A DNA stretch of 64,000 nt, taken from positions 54,386 to 118,385 of the forward strand of contig JAPPGI010000116.1 of NCBI GenBank assembly GCA_028874985.1. The letters are read 5' to 3'. Within the stretch, counting starts at the first letter, position 1; each line of letters opens with the position of its first letter. Shown here one piece after another: positions 8,348-18,343 of the stretch. A program made the position numbers and the translations under genes. A model generated the notes under the pieces. That model was not told where the DNA came from. It worked only from the letters and a program-made list of their open reading frames with translations, and did not search any database. Origin of the DNA: Gemmatimonadota bacterium. GTDB taxonomy: Bacteria > Gemmatimonadota > Gemmatimonadetes > Longimicrobiales > Gaopeijiaceae.

Positions 8348-8973
8348 ACCTCCCCAACGCGATCAGCATCGGTCGAATCGCCGCCTGCCCCGTGATCTTC
8401 CACCTGACCCTTGCGTCCGGGACCACGAGCCGGTATGCCGCATTCTTCCTGTTCCTCGCGGCGGCGTTCTCGGATCTCTGGGACGGCTACCTGGCGCGGA
8501 AGTACGGGTGGATCACGGACGTGGGCAAACTGCTGGATCCGGCCGCGGACAAGCTCCTGCTGGCCAGCACCTTCATTCCGATCTACATCGTGACCCGCAG
8601 ACCCGACGAACTCGACGCGTTGCCGTGGTGGGGGACCATGCCCCTCTGGGTGATGGTGGTGGTCTTCGGGCGGGAGATCTTCGTCACGCTGTTCCGCGGC
8701 TATGCCGCCCGCCGCGGCGTCGTCATCCCGGCGGGCAAGTCGGGAAAGTACAAGGCGTTTGTCCAGAATCTCTTCGTAGGGGGACTTCTTCTCTGGTACC
8801 CGGTGCTGCTGTCGGCCACGGAGCGCGGGTGGTCGGGGGCGTTCTGGGGCATCTGGCGCCCCTTCCACACGGCATGGATCGGCGCGACACTGGCCCTGGC
8901 AGTGGCACTCACCGTCTTTTCCATGGCCGACTATCTCTGGCGATACCGCGCTCTGGTCACGGGCGGTGGATGA
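8344..8973 (+). CDS. pgsA: CDP-diacylglycerol--glycerol-3-phosphate 3-phosphatidyltransferase
   Basis: A 209-residue integral membrane enzyme that makes phosphatidylglycerol phosphate. The CDP-alcohol phosphotransferase motif DG-x2-AR-x8-G-x3-D-x3-D is complete in the DGYLARKYGWITDVGKLLDP region, about residues 48-71. The N-terminus LNLPNAISIGRIAACPVIF is typical when the TTG at 8344 is taken as start. This TTG overlaps the preceding stop. About six hydrophobic segments are visible. The product family also includes phosphatidylserine and cardiolipin synthases, but the motif context and size favour PgsA. Confidence 0.92.
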   Translation: MNLPNAISIGRIAACPVIFHLTLASGTTSRYAAFFLFLAAAFSDLWDGYLARKYGWITDVGKLLDPAADKLLLASTFIPIYIVTRRPDELDALPWWGTMPLWVMVVVFGREIFVTLFRGYAARRGVVIPAGKSGKYKAFVQNLFVGGLLLWYPVLLSATERGWSGAFWGIWRPFHTAWIGATLALAVALTVFSMADYLWRYRALVTGGG

Positions 8974-9496
8974 TCCGGCCGGCCGCGGCAACATGGACGC
9001 CGGAGTCCGCGAACTGGCCGCCCGGCTCTCCGCCGCGGCCGCGGCCCCGGGACTGAGGCTCGCCACCGCCGAGAGCTGTACCGGCGGGCTGGTGGCCAAG
9101 ACGATCACCGACCTGCCCGGCGCGTCCCGTTGCTATGCGGGCGGGGTTGTGGCATACGCGAACGACGTGAAGGTGCGCGAACTGGGTGTCGATGCCGACG
9201 TCCTGGAATCCTCGGGGGCGGTGTCGCGGCCCGTCGCGCTGCAGATGGCGAGAGGGGTCCTCCACCGCTTTTCGGCCGACGTGGCGCTCGCCGTCACCGG
9301 GATCGCGGGACCCGGGGGCGGCACCTCGGCGAAACCCGTGGGCACCGTCTGGGTGGCGGTCGCGCTGGCGGACCGGACCGCACTGGCAAGGAGGTTCGGT
9401 TTTGCGGGCGACCGGCGGGCCGTGCGGGAACGGAGTGTCGCCGAGGCCCTTCGCATGGCGCTCGAAGCGGTGGAAGGACGTACCTTCCGGCAGTAG
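8966..9496 (+). CDS. pncC: Nicotinamide-nucleotide amidohydrolase, CinA C-terminal domain (PncC)
   Basis: A 176-residue single-domain protein corresponding to the C-terminal half of CinA; the N-terminal MoaB-like half is absent. Family motifs are RLATAESCTGGLVAKTIT (with the conserved Ser/Cys), YAGGVVAYAN, SGAVSRPVALQMARG and VTGIAGPGGGTSAKPVGTVW. It deamidates NMN to nicotinate mononucleotide in NAD recycling. The GTG start at 8966 overlaps pgsA by 8 bp; an in-frame ATG at 8993 is an alternative that keeps all motifs. Confidence 0.92.
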   Translation: MDDPAGRGNMDAGVRELAARLSAAAAAPGLRLATAESCTGGLVAKTITDLPGASRCYAGGVVAYANDVKVRELGVDADVLESSGAVSRPVALQMARGVLHRFSADVALAVTGIAGPGGGTSAKPVGTVWVAVALADRTALARRFGFAGDRRAVRERSVAEALRMALEAVEGRTFRQ

Positions 9497-9698
9497 CCTG
9501 GCAGCCCGCTCCCGCGGGTCGTCGCGGCGGGCCAACCGGACAGGCCGCCTTCCCGGCCGGCATCCGGAACCTTGAAGTTGTCCTCGAATCGCGGGACCCC
9601 CGCCGATCGTATCGCGATGTGGACCGGGAACACCAATTTCACCAGTTTGGAGCACCCGATGACCGGGTGACCACCAGGACACGAACCCGAGCGACCGA

Positions 9699-10421
9699 AT
9701 GAACGCCTCCGAGCAGGACTCCACCCAGGCAGCGGAACGGACGGCGGAGCATGGCCCCGACGGAGTTTCCGGTGCCGCCCGGGACGTCGACGCCGAAACC
9801 CGCGGGGATCCCCTCCCCGGCGAGGCCGCCGACCGCGAAGACGTGAACCCAACCCGGAACCGGACGGGCGAGTCCGGGAACGGGTCGGCGGAGAGCCGGC
9901 CCGGTTCCGCCGGAGCCGACCTGGACGCCGAATCCGAAGAGAAAGCCGGCGGGAGTCAGGCGGAGCGGGACGAGACCGACGAGTTGAGAGCCGAACGCGA
10001 CCGCGTCAGGGACCGACATCTGCGTCTGGCCGCCGACTTCGACAACTACAGAAAGCGGACGGAGGACAGGCTGCGCCGGCGCTGGGATCGTGCACAGGCC
10101 GACCTGGTCTCCCGTCTTCTGGAACCGCTCGACGACCTGCTCCGGGTGACGGCCCTCGAGCCCGGAAACGCATCGGTCGACGCAATCGTCGAAGGTGTCG
10201 ACCTGGTGGAGCGCAAGTTCTTCCGTGTGCTCGAGGAGGCCGGTGTAGAGGTCGTCGACCCCGAGGGCGAAGCGTTCGACCCGAATACCATGGAGGCCAT
10301 GATGCGGGTGCCCGCCGCTTCGGACGAGGAAGACGACATGGTCGAGAAGGTGTTTCAGCGCGGCTATACCTTTCGGGGCCGGCTGGTCCGTCCCGCCCGC
10401 GTCAGCGTCTTCAAGGCCTAG
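9699..10421 (+). CDS. grpE: Nucleotide exchange factor GrpE
   Basis: A 240-residue protein. The first 90 residues are an unusually long acidic, disordered extension rich in Glu, Gly, Asp and Ser. The GrpE core follows: a long helix (RDRHLRLAADFDNYRKRTED) and the beta domain with PEGEAFDPNTMEAMMRVPA and VFQRGYTFRGRLVRPARVSV. It releases ADP from DnaK during the chaperone cycle. dnaJ follows 30 bp downstream. dnaK and hrcA are not in the window. A clear CIRCE element was not found in the 200 bp upstream. Confidence 0.95.
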   Translation: MNASEQDSTQAAERTAEHGPDGVSGAARDVDAETRGDPLPGEAADREDVNPTRNRTGESGNGSAESRPGSAGADLDAESEEKAGGSQAERDETDELRAERDRVRDRHLRLAADFDNYRKRTEDRLRRRWDRAQADLVSRLLEPLDDLLRVTALEPGNASVDAIVEGVDLVERKFFRVLEEAGVEVVDPEGEAFDPNTMEAMMRVPAASDEEDDMVEKVFQRGYTFRGRLVRPARVSVFKA

Positions 10422-10450
10422 CAGCCCGTGGACAGAACCCCGACGGTGAC

Positions 10451-11560
10451 ATGACGAAGGCGGACAAGGACTACTACGCGATTCTGGGGGTCGGCGAGAA
10501 GGCCGATGGAGCCGCGATCAAGAAGGCCTACCGGCGGCTGGCCAAGAAGTACCACCCCGACGCCAACCCCGGGGACCCGCGGGCGGCCGAACGCTTCAAG
10601 GAGGTCGGAGAGGCCAACGGGGTCCTCTCCGATCCCCGGAAACGGAAGAAGTACGACCAGATGCGCAAGCTGGGCGCGTTCGGTTTCGGTGGTCCCAGGA
10701 CAGGCCCCCGTCCCGAGGCGACCGGGTCTTCGGGGTTTTCCTTCGAGGACATCGGCGGGCTCGGGGGGTTCTCGGAGATCTTCTCGTCGATCTTCGACCG
10801 CGGCAGGAGGAACCAGCCTCCGAAGCCCTCGGGTCCCCGCAAGGGCGAACACGTGGAGTGCGTGGTGGAAGTTCCGTTCATAACGGCCGCAAGGGGCGGA
10901 AGGGTGCCGGTCACCGTGCCCATCAACGAGGAGTGCGCCACCTGCCTCGGCTCGGGTGGAGCTCCAGGAACGGGGTGGAACAAGTGTGGGGAGTGCAAGG
11001 GGTCCGGAAGCGTCTCGTTCGGCCAGGGGGGGTTCGCCGTCAACCGTCCCTGCCCGGCGTGCATGGGACGCGGGGAGAAGCCCGGGAAGCTCTGTGGAGC
11101 GTGCTCGGGTTCCGGCAAGGTGCACCAGAACCGCAAGATCCAGGTTACCGTCCCCGCCGGCGTTCAGGAAGACTCCAGGGTGCGCCTGACCGGCCAGGGC
11201 GAGCGCGGCCAGAAAGGGGGCGCGCCGGGCGACCTGATCATCACCTTCAGGGTCAAGCCTCACCGGTTCTTTCGGCGCGAGGGCAGCGACATCAACGTCA
11301 CCGTGCCGATCAACCTGGCCCAGGCGACGCTCGGTTCCAGGATCCGCGTCGGCACGATCTGGGGAAAGAAGGTCGTACTCCGCATTCCCGCCGGCACCCA
11401 GCCGGGCACGCGCCTTCGGATCGCCGGACAGGGGATCACCCGCGACGGCAGGACCGGGGACCAGTACGTCGAGATCAGGGTCGAGATCCCCGAGTCCCTC
11501 AGCGAAGACCAGGAGACCCGTATTCGCGAGTTCGCGGCAGCTGCCGGAATGAAGTGGTGA
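10451..11560 (+). CDS. dnaJ: Chaperone protein DnaJ
   Basis: A 369-residue type I J-protein. The J domain (residues 6-70) carries the HPD motif (KKYHPDANPGDPRAAERFKE). A Gly/Phe-rich linker follows (FGFGG, SSGFSFEDIGGLGG). The zinc domain has four CxxCxGxG repeats (CATCLGSG, CGECKGSG, CPACMGRG, CGACSGSG). The C-terminal beta domains contain the KPHRFFRREGSDI region. It delivers substrates to DnaK and stimulates its ATPase. It follows grpE closely and is convergent with mnmA, with only 18 bp between the stops. Confidence 0.97.
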   Translation: MTKADKDYYAILGVGEKADGAAIKKAYRRLAKKYHPDANPGDPRAAERFKEVGEANGVLSDPRKRKKYDQMRKLGAFGFGGPRTGPRPEATGSSGFSFEDIGGLGGFSEIFSSIFDRGRRNQPPKPSGPRKGEHVECVVEVPFITAARGGRVPVTVPINEECATCLGSGGAPGTGWNKCGECKGSGSVSFGQGGFAVNRPCPACMGRGEKPGKLCGACSGSGKVHQNRKIQVTVPAGVQEDSRVRLTGQGERGQKGGAPGDLIITFRVKPHRFFRREGSDINVTVPINLAQATLGSRIRVGTIWGKKVVLRIPAGTQPGTRLRIAGQGITRDGRTGDQYVEIRVEIPESLSEDQETRIREFAAAAGMKW

Positions 11561-11578
11561 GGGGCGCCCTCGCTTCCT

Positions 11579-12688
11579 TCAGTAGCGTGCTCCCACAACC
11601 CGGCGGATCCGGCCCCCGCCCAATACGCGGTCTCCGTCGAAGAAGACGCTCGACTGGCCCGGCGTCACCGCGCGCGCCGGCTCCCGAAAGGACAGCTCCA
11701 CCGCATCCTCGCGGAGCGCTTCGACCGTACAGGCCAGCGCCGGCGCACGGTAGCGGATCTGAACGTGGAGGGTCCGACCCGGCTCCGGAGGCGTCGCCAG
11801 CCAGTTGAGACCCGCGACCACCACGCCCCCGACCGCCAGGAGGTGTCGCGGCCCCACCACGACCTCGCGCGTTTCCGGACGGATCTCGAGGACATGATAG
11901 CGCTCCGGGCGACCTCCGCCGATCCCCTTGCGCTGGCCCACGGTGAACCCCGAATAGCCGTTGTGGCGGCCCAGGACGCGCCCCCGGGGATCGACGATGG
12001 CACCGGGGGAAAGGGCGGGATGGGTGGGAAGCAGCTTCCTGGCCAGGAGGTCCCGGTAGTCCCCGGTGGGCACGAAACAGATCTCCTGCGACTCGGGCTT
12101 GTCGGCGGTCGCCAGGCCCTGTTTGCGCGCGCGTTCCCGCACCTCGGGCTTGGTGAGGTCGCCCACGGGAAAGTGCAGGAGGCCGAGCAGGCCGGCCGGC
12201 AGGCCCCACAGAAAGTAGGACTGGTCCTTGGAACGGTCGGCACCGCGCAGCAGCCGCGGCCTTCCGGCGGCACGGTCGAGCCGCACATAGTGTCCCGAGG
12301 CGACCCCGTCGCAACCCAGGGCCCGCCCGCGACGCAGCAAATCGCGGAACTTCGTGTTCGAATTGCAGCGGACGCAGGGGTTGGGCGTACGCCCCCGCCC
12401 GTACTCCGCCACGAAGTCGTCGATTACGTCCCGGGTGAACTCCTCCTCGACATCGAAGACGTAGTGGGGGATCCCGAGCCGGTCCGCAACCAGCCGGGCG
12501 TCCCGAATGCCCTCCAGACCGCAGCACGTCTTCCTGCTCTCGGCCGCCTCGCCGCTGTAGCAGAAGGTCTTCATGGTCGCCCCCACCACCTCGTGGCCGG
12601 CCTCCACGAGCATGGCCGCCGCGACGGACGAGTCGACCCCGCCCGACATCGCGGCCAGGATGCGCAACCGGCCCGCCCGAATGCTCAC
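11579..12688 (-). CDS. mnmA: tRNA-specific 2-thiouridylase MnmA
   Basis: A 369-residue enzyme that thiolates U34 of tRNA(Lys/Glu/Gln). The PP-loop RILAAMSGGVDSSVAAAML is near the N-terminus. The first catalytic Cys is in RTPNPCVRCNSNTKF; the second is in PESQEICFVPTGDYRDLL. KDQSYFLWGL is the tRNA-binding signature, and the C-terminal beta barrel ends the protein. The GTG start at 12688 overlaps the stop of the upstream cysteine desulfurase as GTGA. The sulfur donor and the thiolase are therefore made together. Confidence 0.96.
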   Translation of the reverse strand: MSIRAGRLRILAAMSGGVDSSVAAAMLVEAGHEVVGATMKTFCYSGEAAESRKTCCGLEGIRDARLVADRLGIPHYVFDVEEEFTRDVIDDFVAEYGRGRTPNPCVRCNSNTKFRDLLRRGRALGCDGVASGHYVRLDRAAGRPRLLRGADRSKDQSYFLWGLPAGLLGLLHFPVGDLTKPEVRERARKQGLATADKPESQEICFVPTGDYRDLLARKLLPTHPALSPGAIVDPRGRVLGRHNGYSGFTVGQRKGIGGGRPERYHVLEIRPETREVVVGPRHLLAVGGVVVAGLNWLATPPEPGRTLHVQIRYRAPALACTVEALREDAVELSFREPARAVTPGQSSVFFDGDRVLGGGRIRRVVGARY

Positions 12689-13845
12689 GGTGACACGAGG
12701 GCCCGGGTCCGCGCGACGGCCTCGACGACGGCGCGGACCACCGCGCCGACATCCCGGCTCCGGGTGAGCCGTCCGAAGCTTAGCCTGAGCGCCGCCGCCC
12801 CGTCGCCCGGGTAGAGCGCGGCCAGGGTCCGGCTCGGCATGCTCGATCCGCTGGCGCAGGCCGAACCCCCCGAAGCGGCGATACCCATGGCGTCCAGCGC
12901 GGCCAGAAGGGTGTCGGAATCGGCTCCGGGAATCGCCAGTGACAGTATGTGCGGCGCCCGCGGCCGATCACCCGCGTTGACCCGCACATTCCGGATTCGT
13001 CCCAGCAGCGCCGCTTCCACCCGCCCCCGCAGCGCCCGGAGTCTCACGGATTCGGCCGGCGCCTCCGCAACCGCCAGGCGCACGGCCTCGGCCAGACCGG
13101 CCGCACCGGCGACGTCCTCCGTGCCGGGGCGCAGTCCCCGCTCCTGGCCTCCGCCGTAGAGGAGCGGTCGCAATCCGCGAGGGTCGCGCGCGATCAGCGC
13201 GCCGGTCCCCTTCGGCCCGTAGATCTTGTGTCCGGTGAGGGTCAGGAGGTCGAACGGAGCGTTTCCCCAGTCGACCTCGAGCTTGCCGACCGCCTGCACC
13301 GCGTCGCTGTGCAGCGGGACCCCGTGGCGCCCGCACGCCGCCGCCACCTCCGCCATGGGCAGGACCAGGCCGGTCTCGTTGTTCACCCACATGCAGGAGA
13401 CGAGCGAGGGCCGCCCGTGCACCGCCGTCTCGAGCGCGTCCAGGTCCAGGACACCCGCATCGAAGCCGATGACCGTATGCACGGCCCCCTCCACTACGGC
13501 CCGTTCCGCGGCTTCCAGGATCGCGGGGTGCTCAATGGCGGAGGTCACGACGTGGCCCGACTTCGTGTGCGCGAGATCATGCCGCACCCGTCCCAGGACG
13601 GCCAGGTTGTCCGACTCGGTGCCTCCCCGGGTGAAGAAGACGTGGGCCGCGGACACACCCAGCGCCTCCGCCAGAGTGGCCCTCGCCTCCTCGAGCCGCC
13701 GTCTTGCCCGGCGCCCCCACGCGTGCCCACTGGAGGGGTTGCCGAAGTCCTCCGCAAGCGCCCCGGCCATGACCCTGGCCACTTCGGGGCGCACGGGCGT
13801 GGTCGCGGCGTGATCCAGGTAGATCGCTTCAGTGGTCGGATACAC
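12685..13845 (-). CDS. iscS: Cysteine desulfurase (IscS/NifS-like)
   Basis: A 386-residue PLP enzyme that strips sulfur from cysteine. The start is set at GTG 13845, giving MYPTTEAIYLDHAATTPV, the family N-terminus; the frame stays open far upstream across sucC, but that part is antisense to real genes. The PLP lysine lies in LTLTGHKIYGPKGTGAL, His and Asp cofactor contacts in SAIEHPAIL and PLHSDAVQAVG, and the catalytic Cys in SGGSACASGS. The gene is fused by overlap to mnmA, so its main client is probably tRNA thiolation; a general Fe-S role cannot be excluded. No iscU or sufB lies nearby. Confidence 0.93.
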   Translation of the reverse strand: MYPTTEAIYLDHAATTPVRPEVARVMAGALAEDFGNPSSGHAWGRRARRRLEEARATLAEALGVSAAHVFFTRGGTESDNLAVLGRVRHDLAHTKSGHVVTSAIEHPAILEAAERAVVEGAVHTVIGFDAGVLDLDALETAVHGRPSLVSCMWVNNETGLVLPMAEVAAACGRHGVPLHSDAVQAVGKLEVDWGNAPFDLLTLTGHKIYGPKGTGALIARDPRGLRPLLYGGGQERGLRPGTEDVAGAAGLAEAVRLAVAEAPAESVRLRALRGRVEAALLGRIRNVRVNAGDRPRAPHILSLAIPGADSDTLLAALDAMGIAASGGSACASGSSMPSRTLAALYPGDGAAALRLSFGRLTRSRDVGAVVRAVVEAVARTRALVSP

Positions 13846-14052
13846 CGGGGCCTGCTCCGGTCGCGGGGGACGTTCTCGCAATATGCAGGAATCCGTCCGA
13901 ACCTGCCCGTTCGTGGGACCCGCGGGGAGAGGCGGACGCTTGATGCCCGCATCTTTCACTGTAAGTTGAGGGCGGTGCGCGCCCGGACATGTCGGCCCAC
14001 GATCGGGCACGAGGCGCCGCTCCCCTCGCTCCCGGCACACACGGGGTCTCCA

Positions 14053-15183
<1,131 letters not shown>

Positions 15184-15231
15184 TTCGGGCCGGGACACCG
15201 ACGCGGACATCGTCGCAACACGGGGAGATCC

Positions 15232-16119
15232 ATGTCCATCTTCGTTGACGGGAACAGCCGCGTGGTGGTGCAGGGGATCACCGGCCGCGACGGCTCCTTC
15301 CACACACGCCAGATGATGGCGTACGGAACCAGGGTCGTGGCCGGGGTGACGCCGGGGAAGGGTGGACGCGACTTCAAGGGGCCGGACGGAAGAGTCGTGC
15401 CCGTCTTCGATACCGTCGCCGAGGCGGTGTCGGAGACCGCGGCCGACTGTTCCGTCGTGTATGTTCCGCCCGCCTTCGCAGCCGGGGCGATCATGGAGGC
15501 CGCCGACGCCGGGGTGGGCTTCATCGTGTGCGTCACCGAGGGCATTCCGGTCCTCGACATGACGCGGGCCCATGCGCTGGCCCGCGACCGGGGAAGCCGC
15601 GTGCTCGGCCCCAACTGTCCCGGGATCATCTGCCCGGACAAGACCACCCTCGGGATCATTCCCGGGAGGATCGTAGCCCGGGGACCGGTGGGACTCATCT
15701 CCCGCTCCGGAACACTCACTTACGAAGCGGTGCACCATCTGACCCGGGCCGGCCTGGGGCAGACGACCTGCGTGGGCATCGGCGGCGATCCACTGGTCGG
15801 GACGAACTTCGTGGATTGCCTCGCGGCCTTCGCCGAGGACCCGGAAACGGAGGCCGTTGTCCTGATCGGGGAGATCGGCGGCACGGCCGAACAGGAGGCC
15901 GCCCGGTGGGTCAGCGCGAACCTCGATATTCCGGTCGTCGGATTCATCGCGGGCCGGACGGCACCTCCGGGGACGCGCATGGGGCACGCCGGTGCTATTA
16001 TCAGCGGGTCGTCCGGCACCGCCGCCGAAAAGACCCAGGCCTTAGAGGACAATGGAATCAAGGTCGCAAAGCGTCCCGTTGAAATCTCCGCCCTGGTCGG
16101 AGAATCCCTGGGCTGCTAG
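15232..16119 (+). CDS. sucD: Succinate--CoA ligase (ADP-forming), alpha subunit
   Basis: A 295-residue partner of SucC. The Rossmann CoA-binding domain starts [21 protein letters not shown]. Catalytic features include the phosphorylated histidine in [19 protein letters not shown] and the conserved [20 protein letters not shown] loop. [20 protein letters not shown] and the [13 protein letters not shown] helix complete the family signature. It is co-transcribed with sucC. The enzyme converts succinyl-CoA to succinate with ATP or GTP formation. Confidence 0.97.
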   Translation: MSIFVDGNSRVVVQGITGRDGSFHTRQMMAYGTRVVAGVTPGKGGRDFKGPDGRVVPVFDTVAEAVSETAADCSVVYVPPAFAAGAIMEAADAGVGFIVCVTEGIPVLDMTRAHALARDRGSRVLGPNCPGIICPDKTTLGIIPGRIVARGPVGLISRSGTLTYEAVHHLTRAGLGQTTCVGIGGDPLVGTNFVDCLAAFAEDPETEAVVLIGEIGGTAEQEAARWVSANLDIPVVGFIAGRTAPPGTRMGHAGAIISGSSGTAAEKTQALEDNGIKVAKRPVEISALVGESLGC

Positions 16120-16214
16120 CGGTCCGGGGCGGGCGAGCAGCGCTGCCACCGCCCTCTCGTCGCGCCTCGCCGCTCCAGGTGCTCGCGCGGTTCCGTCCGC
16201 GCACCGAGGGTCCC

Positions 16215-17051
16215 ATGAAACTTAGCCGGCTTCTCGTCCGGCCATCCGTCCTGACGGGAGCCGGCAACGACGTCTGGCACTTCCTGCGCAACGGAGCGGG
16301 CGGGCTGAAGGCAGGCCACCCGCTCTCGCTTGCAACCGCTCGGCTCCTGGGCCAGGAAGCAACACCACGCCGTGGTTCGGTGGCGCCCGGCGTGGACCTC
16401 CTCGACCTGGGCGCCGACGTTTCAGAGCCGGGAGTGATTCTCTGTCTGGCGGAGGAGGAGGCGGCAGGACCCAGGGGCCGCGCCACATGGGTCGTCTGGG
16501 GGTTGTCACGACCCTCGGTCAACCTTTCCGTGGGTCCGCTTCTCGGCCGCCTGTCTTCGGAAATCCTCACGGAGAACTCTGATGTAGAACTTGAGACGGC
16601 AATATATAAAATATTTTCTGACAATAAGATAACGACGAACGTCAAGGTGGAGCAGGTCATGACTCCCCTCGGCTACAGAATCTATCCCGAGACCCCGATC
16701 ACCGAAATCCAGAATCTAATGCTCCGCCGGCGAGTGTCCGCGGTGCCCGTTGTCGGTGCAAGCCACGAGCTGTTGGGCGTCGTTACCATCGGAGGCGTCC
16801 TGCCGCACATTCTCCCGGGCCGCGACTCGGGAAGCGCGGCGGGAGGGGACATTCCGCTGGCCCGTCAGATCATGACCCGGTCGGTGCTTTGCGTATCGGA
16901 GGACGAGTCTCTGGTCGTGGCCAGCCGGTCGATGATCGCGCGGGGCGTGCCCATGCTCCCGGTCGTCAGAGACGGCGAACTGATAGGCTTCCTGGAACGA
17001 CTGCCGGTCATGCGGGCCTTCGCCGAGGCCATCGTGACGGGATCATCCTGA
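16215..17051 (+). CDS. CBS-pair protein with degenerate PTS EIIA-like N-terminal domain
   Basis: A 278-residue protein from ATG 16215, preceded by GAGGG. An in-frame ATG at 16179 is possible. Residues 1-120 look like a PtsN/EIIA-type domain (MKLSRLLVRPSVL at the start, a helix near LSVGPLLGRLSSEIL). The segment that should hold the phosphorylated His (normally in IPH) reads SVAPGVDLL, so phosphotransfer looks lost. Residues 155-270 form two CBS motifs (VMTPLGYRIYPETPITEI; IMTRSVLCVSEDESLVVA), which often bind adenosine nucleotides. A 45-bp AT-rich patch (about 16590-16635) interrupts the GC-rich gene. ndk follows. The role is probably sensing; the target is unknown. Confidence 0.7.
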   Translation: MKLSRLLVRPSVLTGAGNDVWHFLRNGAGGLKAGHPLSLATARLLGQEATPRRGSVAPGVDLLDLGADVSEPGVILCLAEEEAAGPRGRATWVVWGLSRPSVNLSVGPLLGRLSSEILTENSDVELETAIYKIFSDNKITTNVKVEQVMTPLGYRIYPETPITEIQNLMLRRRVSAVPVVGASHELLGVVTIGGVLPHILPGRDSGSAAGGDIPLARQIMTRSVLCVSEDESLVVASRSMIARGVPMLPVVRDGELIGFLERLPVMRAFAEAIVTGSS

Positions 17052-17095
17052 CGAGTCCCGCGCCGGAACGAATCCGCCGAAACGAGGAATCCCCA

Positions 17096-17512
17096 ATGAA
17101 CCAGACCCTGGCCATCATCAAGCCCGACGCCACCGCGAACGGCAAGGCCGGACAGATTGTCGCCCAGCTCGAGTCCGACGGGTTCAAGCTGACCGCGGCG
17201 CGCATGCTGACCATGACGCGGGCCCAGGCACGCTCCTTCTACGAGGTCCACCGCAATCGTCCCTTCTACGATTCCCTGGTCGCCTTCATGACGTCCGGCC
17301 CCTGCATCCCCTTGGTACTCGAGGCACCCGACGCCGTTCGCCGGCTCAGGCAGGTGATCGGGGCCACGGACCCGGCCGAAGCGGCCCCGGGCACGGTCCG
17401 GCGGCTGCACGCCGAGTCCAGGGAGCGCAACGCGATCCACGGATCCGACTCGGCCCCGAACGCCCGGCGCGAGATCGGATTCTTCTTTGCGGAATGGGAG
17501 CGTCTGGGATAG
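17096..17512 (+). CDS. ndk: Nucleoside diphosphate kinase
   Basis: A 138-residue protein, normal bacterial length. MNQTLAIIKPDATANGKAGQ is the canonical start, followed by FYEVHRNRPFYDSLVAFMTSGP, the nucleotide and Kpn-loop region GATDPAEAAPGTVRRLHA, and the catalytic histidine in ERNAIHGSDSAPNARREIGFFF split across residues 105-130. It balances NTP pools by phosphoryl transfer through the His. It follows the CBS protein by 44 bp. Confidence 0.97.
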   Translation: MNQTLAIIKPDATANGKAGQIVAQLESDGFKLTAARMLTMTRAQARSFYEVHRNRPFYDSLVAFMTSGPCIPLVLEAPDAVRRLRQVIGATDPAEAAPGTVRRLHAESRERNAIHGSDSAPNARREIGFFFAEWERLG

Positions 17513-17560
17513 GCTGCCCGTCCTCCCGTAGCCGCTGCCGGCGAAGGTCGACATTCCGCA

Positions 17561-17589
17561 TTGACACACCCCCTTTCCAGCCACATTGT
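17561..17589 (+). promoter_or_regulatory. Candidate promoter of the yceD-rpmF-fab operon
   Basis: A perfect TTGACA -35 box (17561-17566) with a 17-bp spacer leads to CATTGT (17584-17589). The predicted start would fall only 1-3 bases before the ATG at 17598, making an almost leaderless message even though a GAGGAT Shine-Dalgarno is present. The boxes fit, but the position is awkward. Confidence 0.35.
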
Positions 17590-17597
17590 GAGGATCT

Positions 17598-18113
17598 ATG
17601 TTGCAAGTTGACCTGCTTCGCCTGCGGCGGAGTCGCACGCTCAAGTTGAGCGCGTCGATCGCGGCCGACCACGAGATCTGGGCCGGTTTGGAGCTGAAGT
17701 TCGCGAAACCGGTGAAGATCGACGGTTCGGTCACGGCGACGGCGGCGGGAGGGGTCGTCGTGCAGGGCTCCTGGAAGGCCCCGATGTGTTACGATTGCGG
17801 TCGCTGCCTGAAAGAGCTCCACCTGGAGGTCGAGAGGCCGCTGACGCTGGTTTATGTTCCTGTCGATGGATGGCAGGTCTCGGATCCGGAGGTTCGCACT
17901 CTGGGGGTCCGGGAGACCACGCTGGACTTGGCGGAGGCGATCCGCGAGGAAATCGTGTTGGAGGTGCCGCGGTACCTGGTGCCGCACGAAAAGGAAGATG
18001 GCCGCTGCACGGAGTGCGGCGACCGGGTAGAACGCTTCAGCAGGGTGGAAAACGAGCCCGGCCCCGAAATCGACCCGCGGTGGTCGGCTCTCGAAGCTCT
18101 GCGAACCGACTAG
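17598..18113 (+). CDS. DUF177/YceD family protein
   Basis: A 171-residue protein. The family signature is the CYDCGRCLKELHLEVERPLTLVYV segment (split Cys pairs around residue 62), with a second Cys pair CTECGD near residue 136 and an acidic C-terminus. In most bacteria this gene directly precedes rpmF, as here (13 bp gap), and it is linked to 23S rRNA/L32 or ribosome assembly. The first half lacks catalytic motifs. The function is known only by context. Confidence 0.85.
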   Translation: MLQVDLLRLRRSRTLKLSASIAADHEIWAGLELKFAKPVKIDGSVTATAAGGVVVQGSWKAPMCYDCGRCLKELHLEVERPLTLVYVPVDGWQVSDPEVRTLGVRETTLDLAEAIREEIVLEVPRYLVPHEKEDGRCTECGDRVERFSRVENEPGPEIDPRWSALEALRTD

Positions 18114-18126
18114 GAAAAGAAGACTC

Positions 18127-18309
18127 ATGGCCGTTCCCAAGAAACGCGTCTCCAAGCAACGGAAGCGGAAGCGGCGCACGCACTACAAGGCTTCGCAAGC
18201 CACCCTCGGAACCTGCTCCAGAACGGGCGAGCCGAAACTCCGGCACCGGGTCTGCCCCACCTCGGGAGTCTACCGGGGCAAGGTCATCTTCGAGGTGGCG
18301 GAAGAGTAG
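18127..18309 (+). CDS. rpmF: 50S ribosomal protein L32
   Basis: A 60-residue basic protein with the canonical MAVPKKRVSKQRKRKRRTHY start. Cys in TLGTCSRTGEPKLRHRVCP suggests a half or variant zinc site (C30, C44). It sits between yceD and plsX, the widely conserved order that links ribosome and phospholipid synthesis genes. Confidence 0.97.
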   Translation: MAVPKKRVSKQRKRKRRTHYKASQATLGTCSRTGEPKLRHRVCPTSGVYRGKVIFEVAEE

Positions 18310-18343
18310 CCGTCCGGTTCCCTTTTCGGCTCATTCGCATCTC

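Noticed and set aside
9571..9602. CTTGAAG ... CCCCC upstream of grpE as a sigma-32 heat-shock promoter
   Set aside because: The spacing of about 19 bp is too long for sigma-32 and the -10 match is poor; no CIRCE element was seen either.
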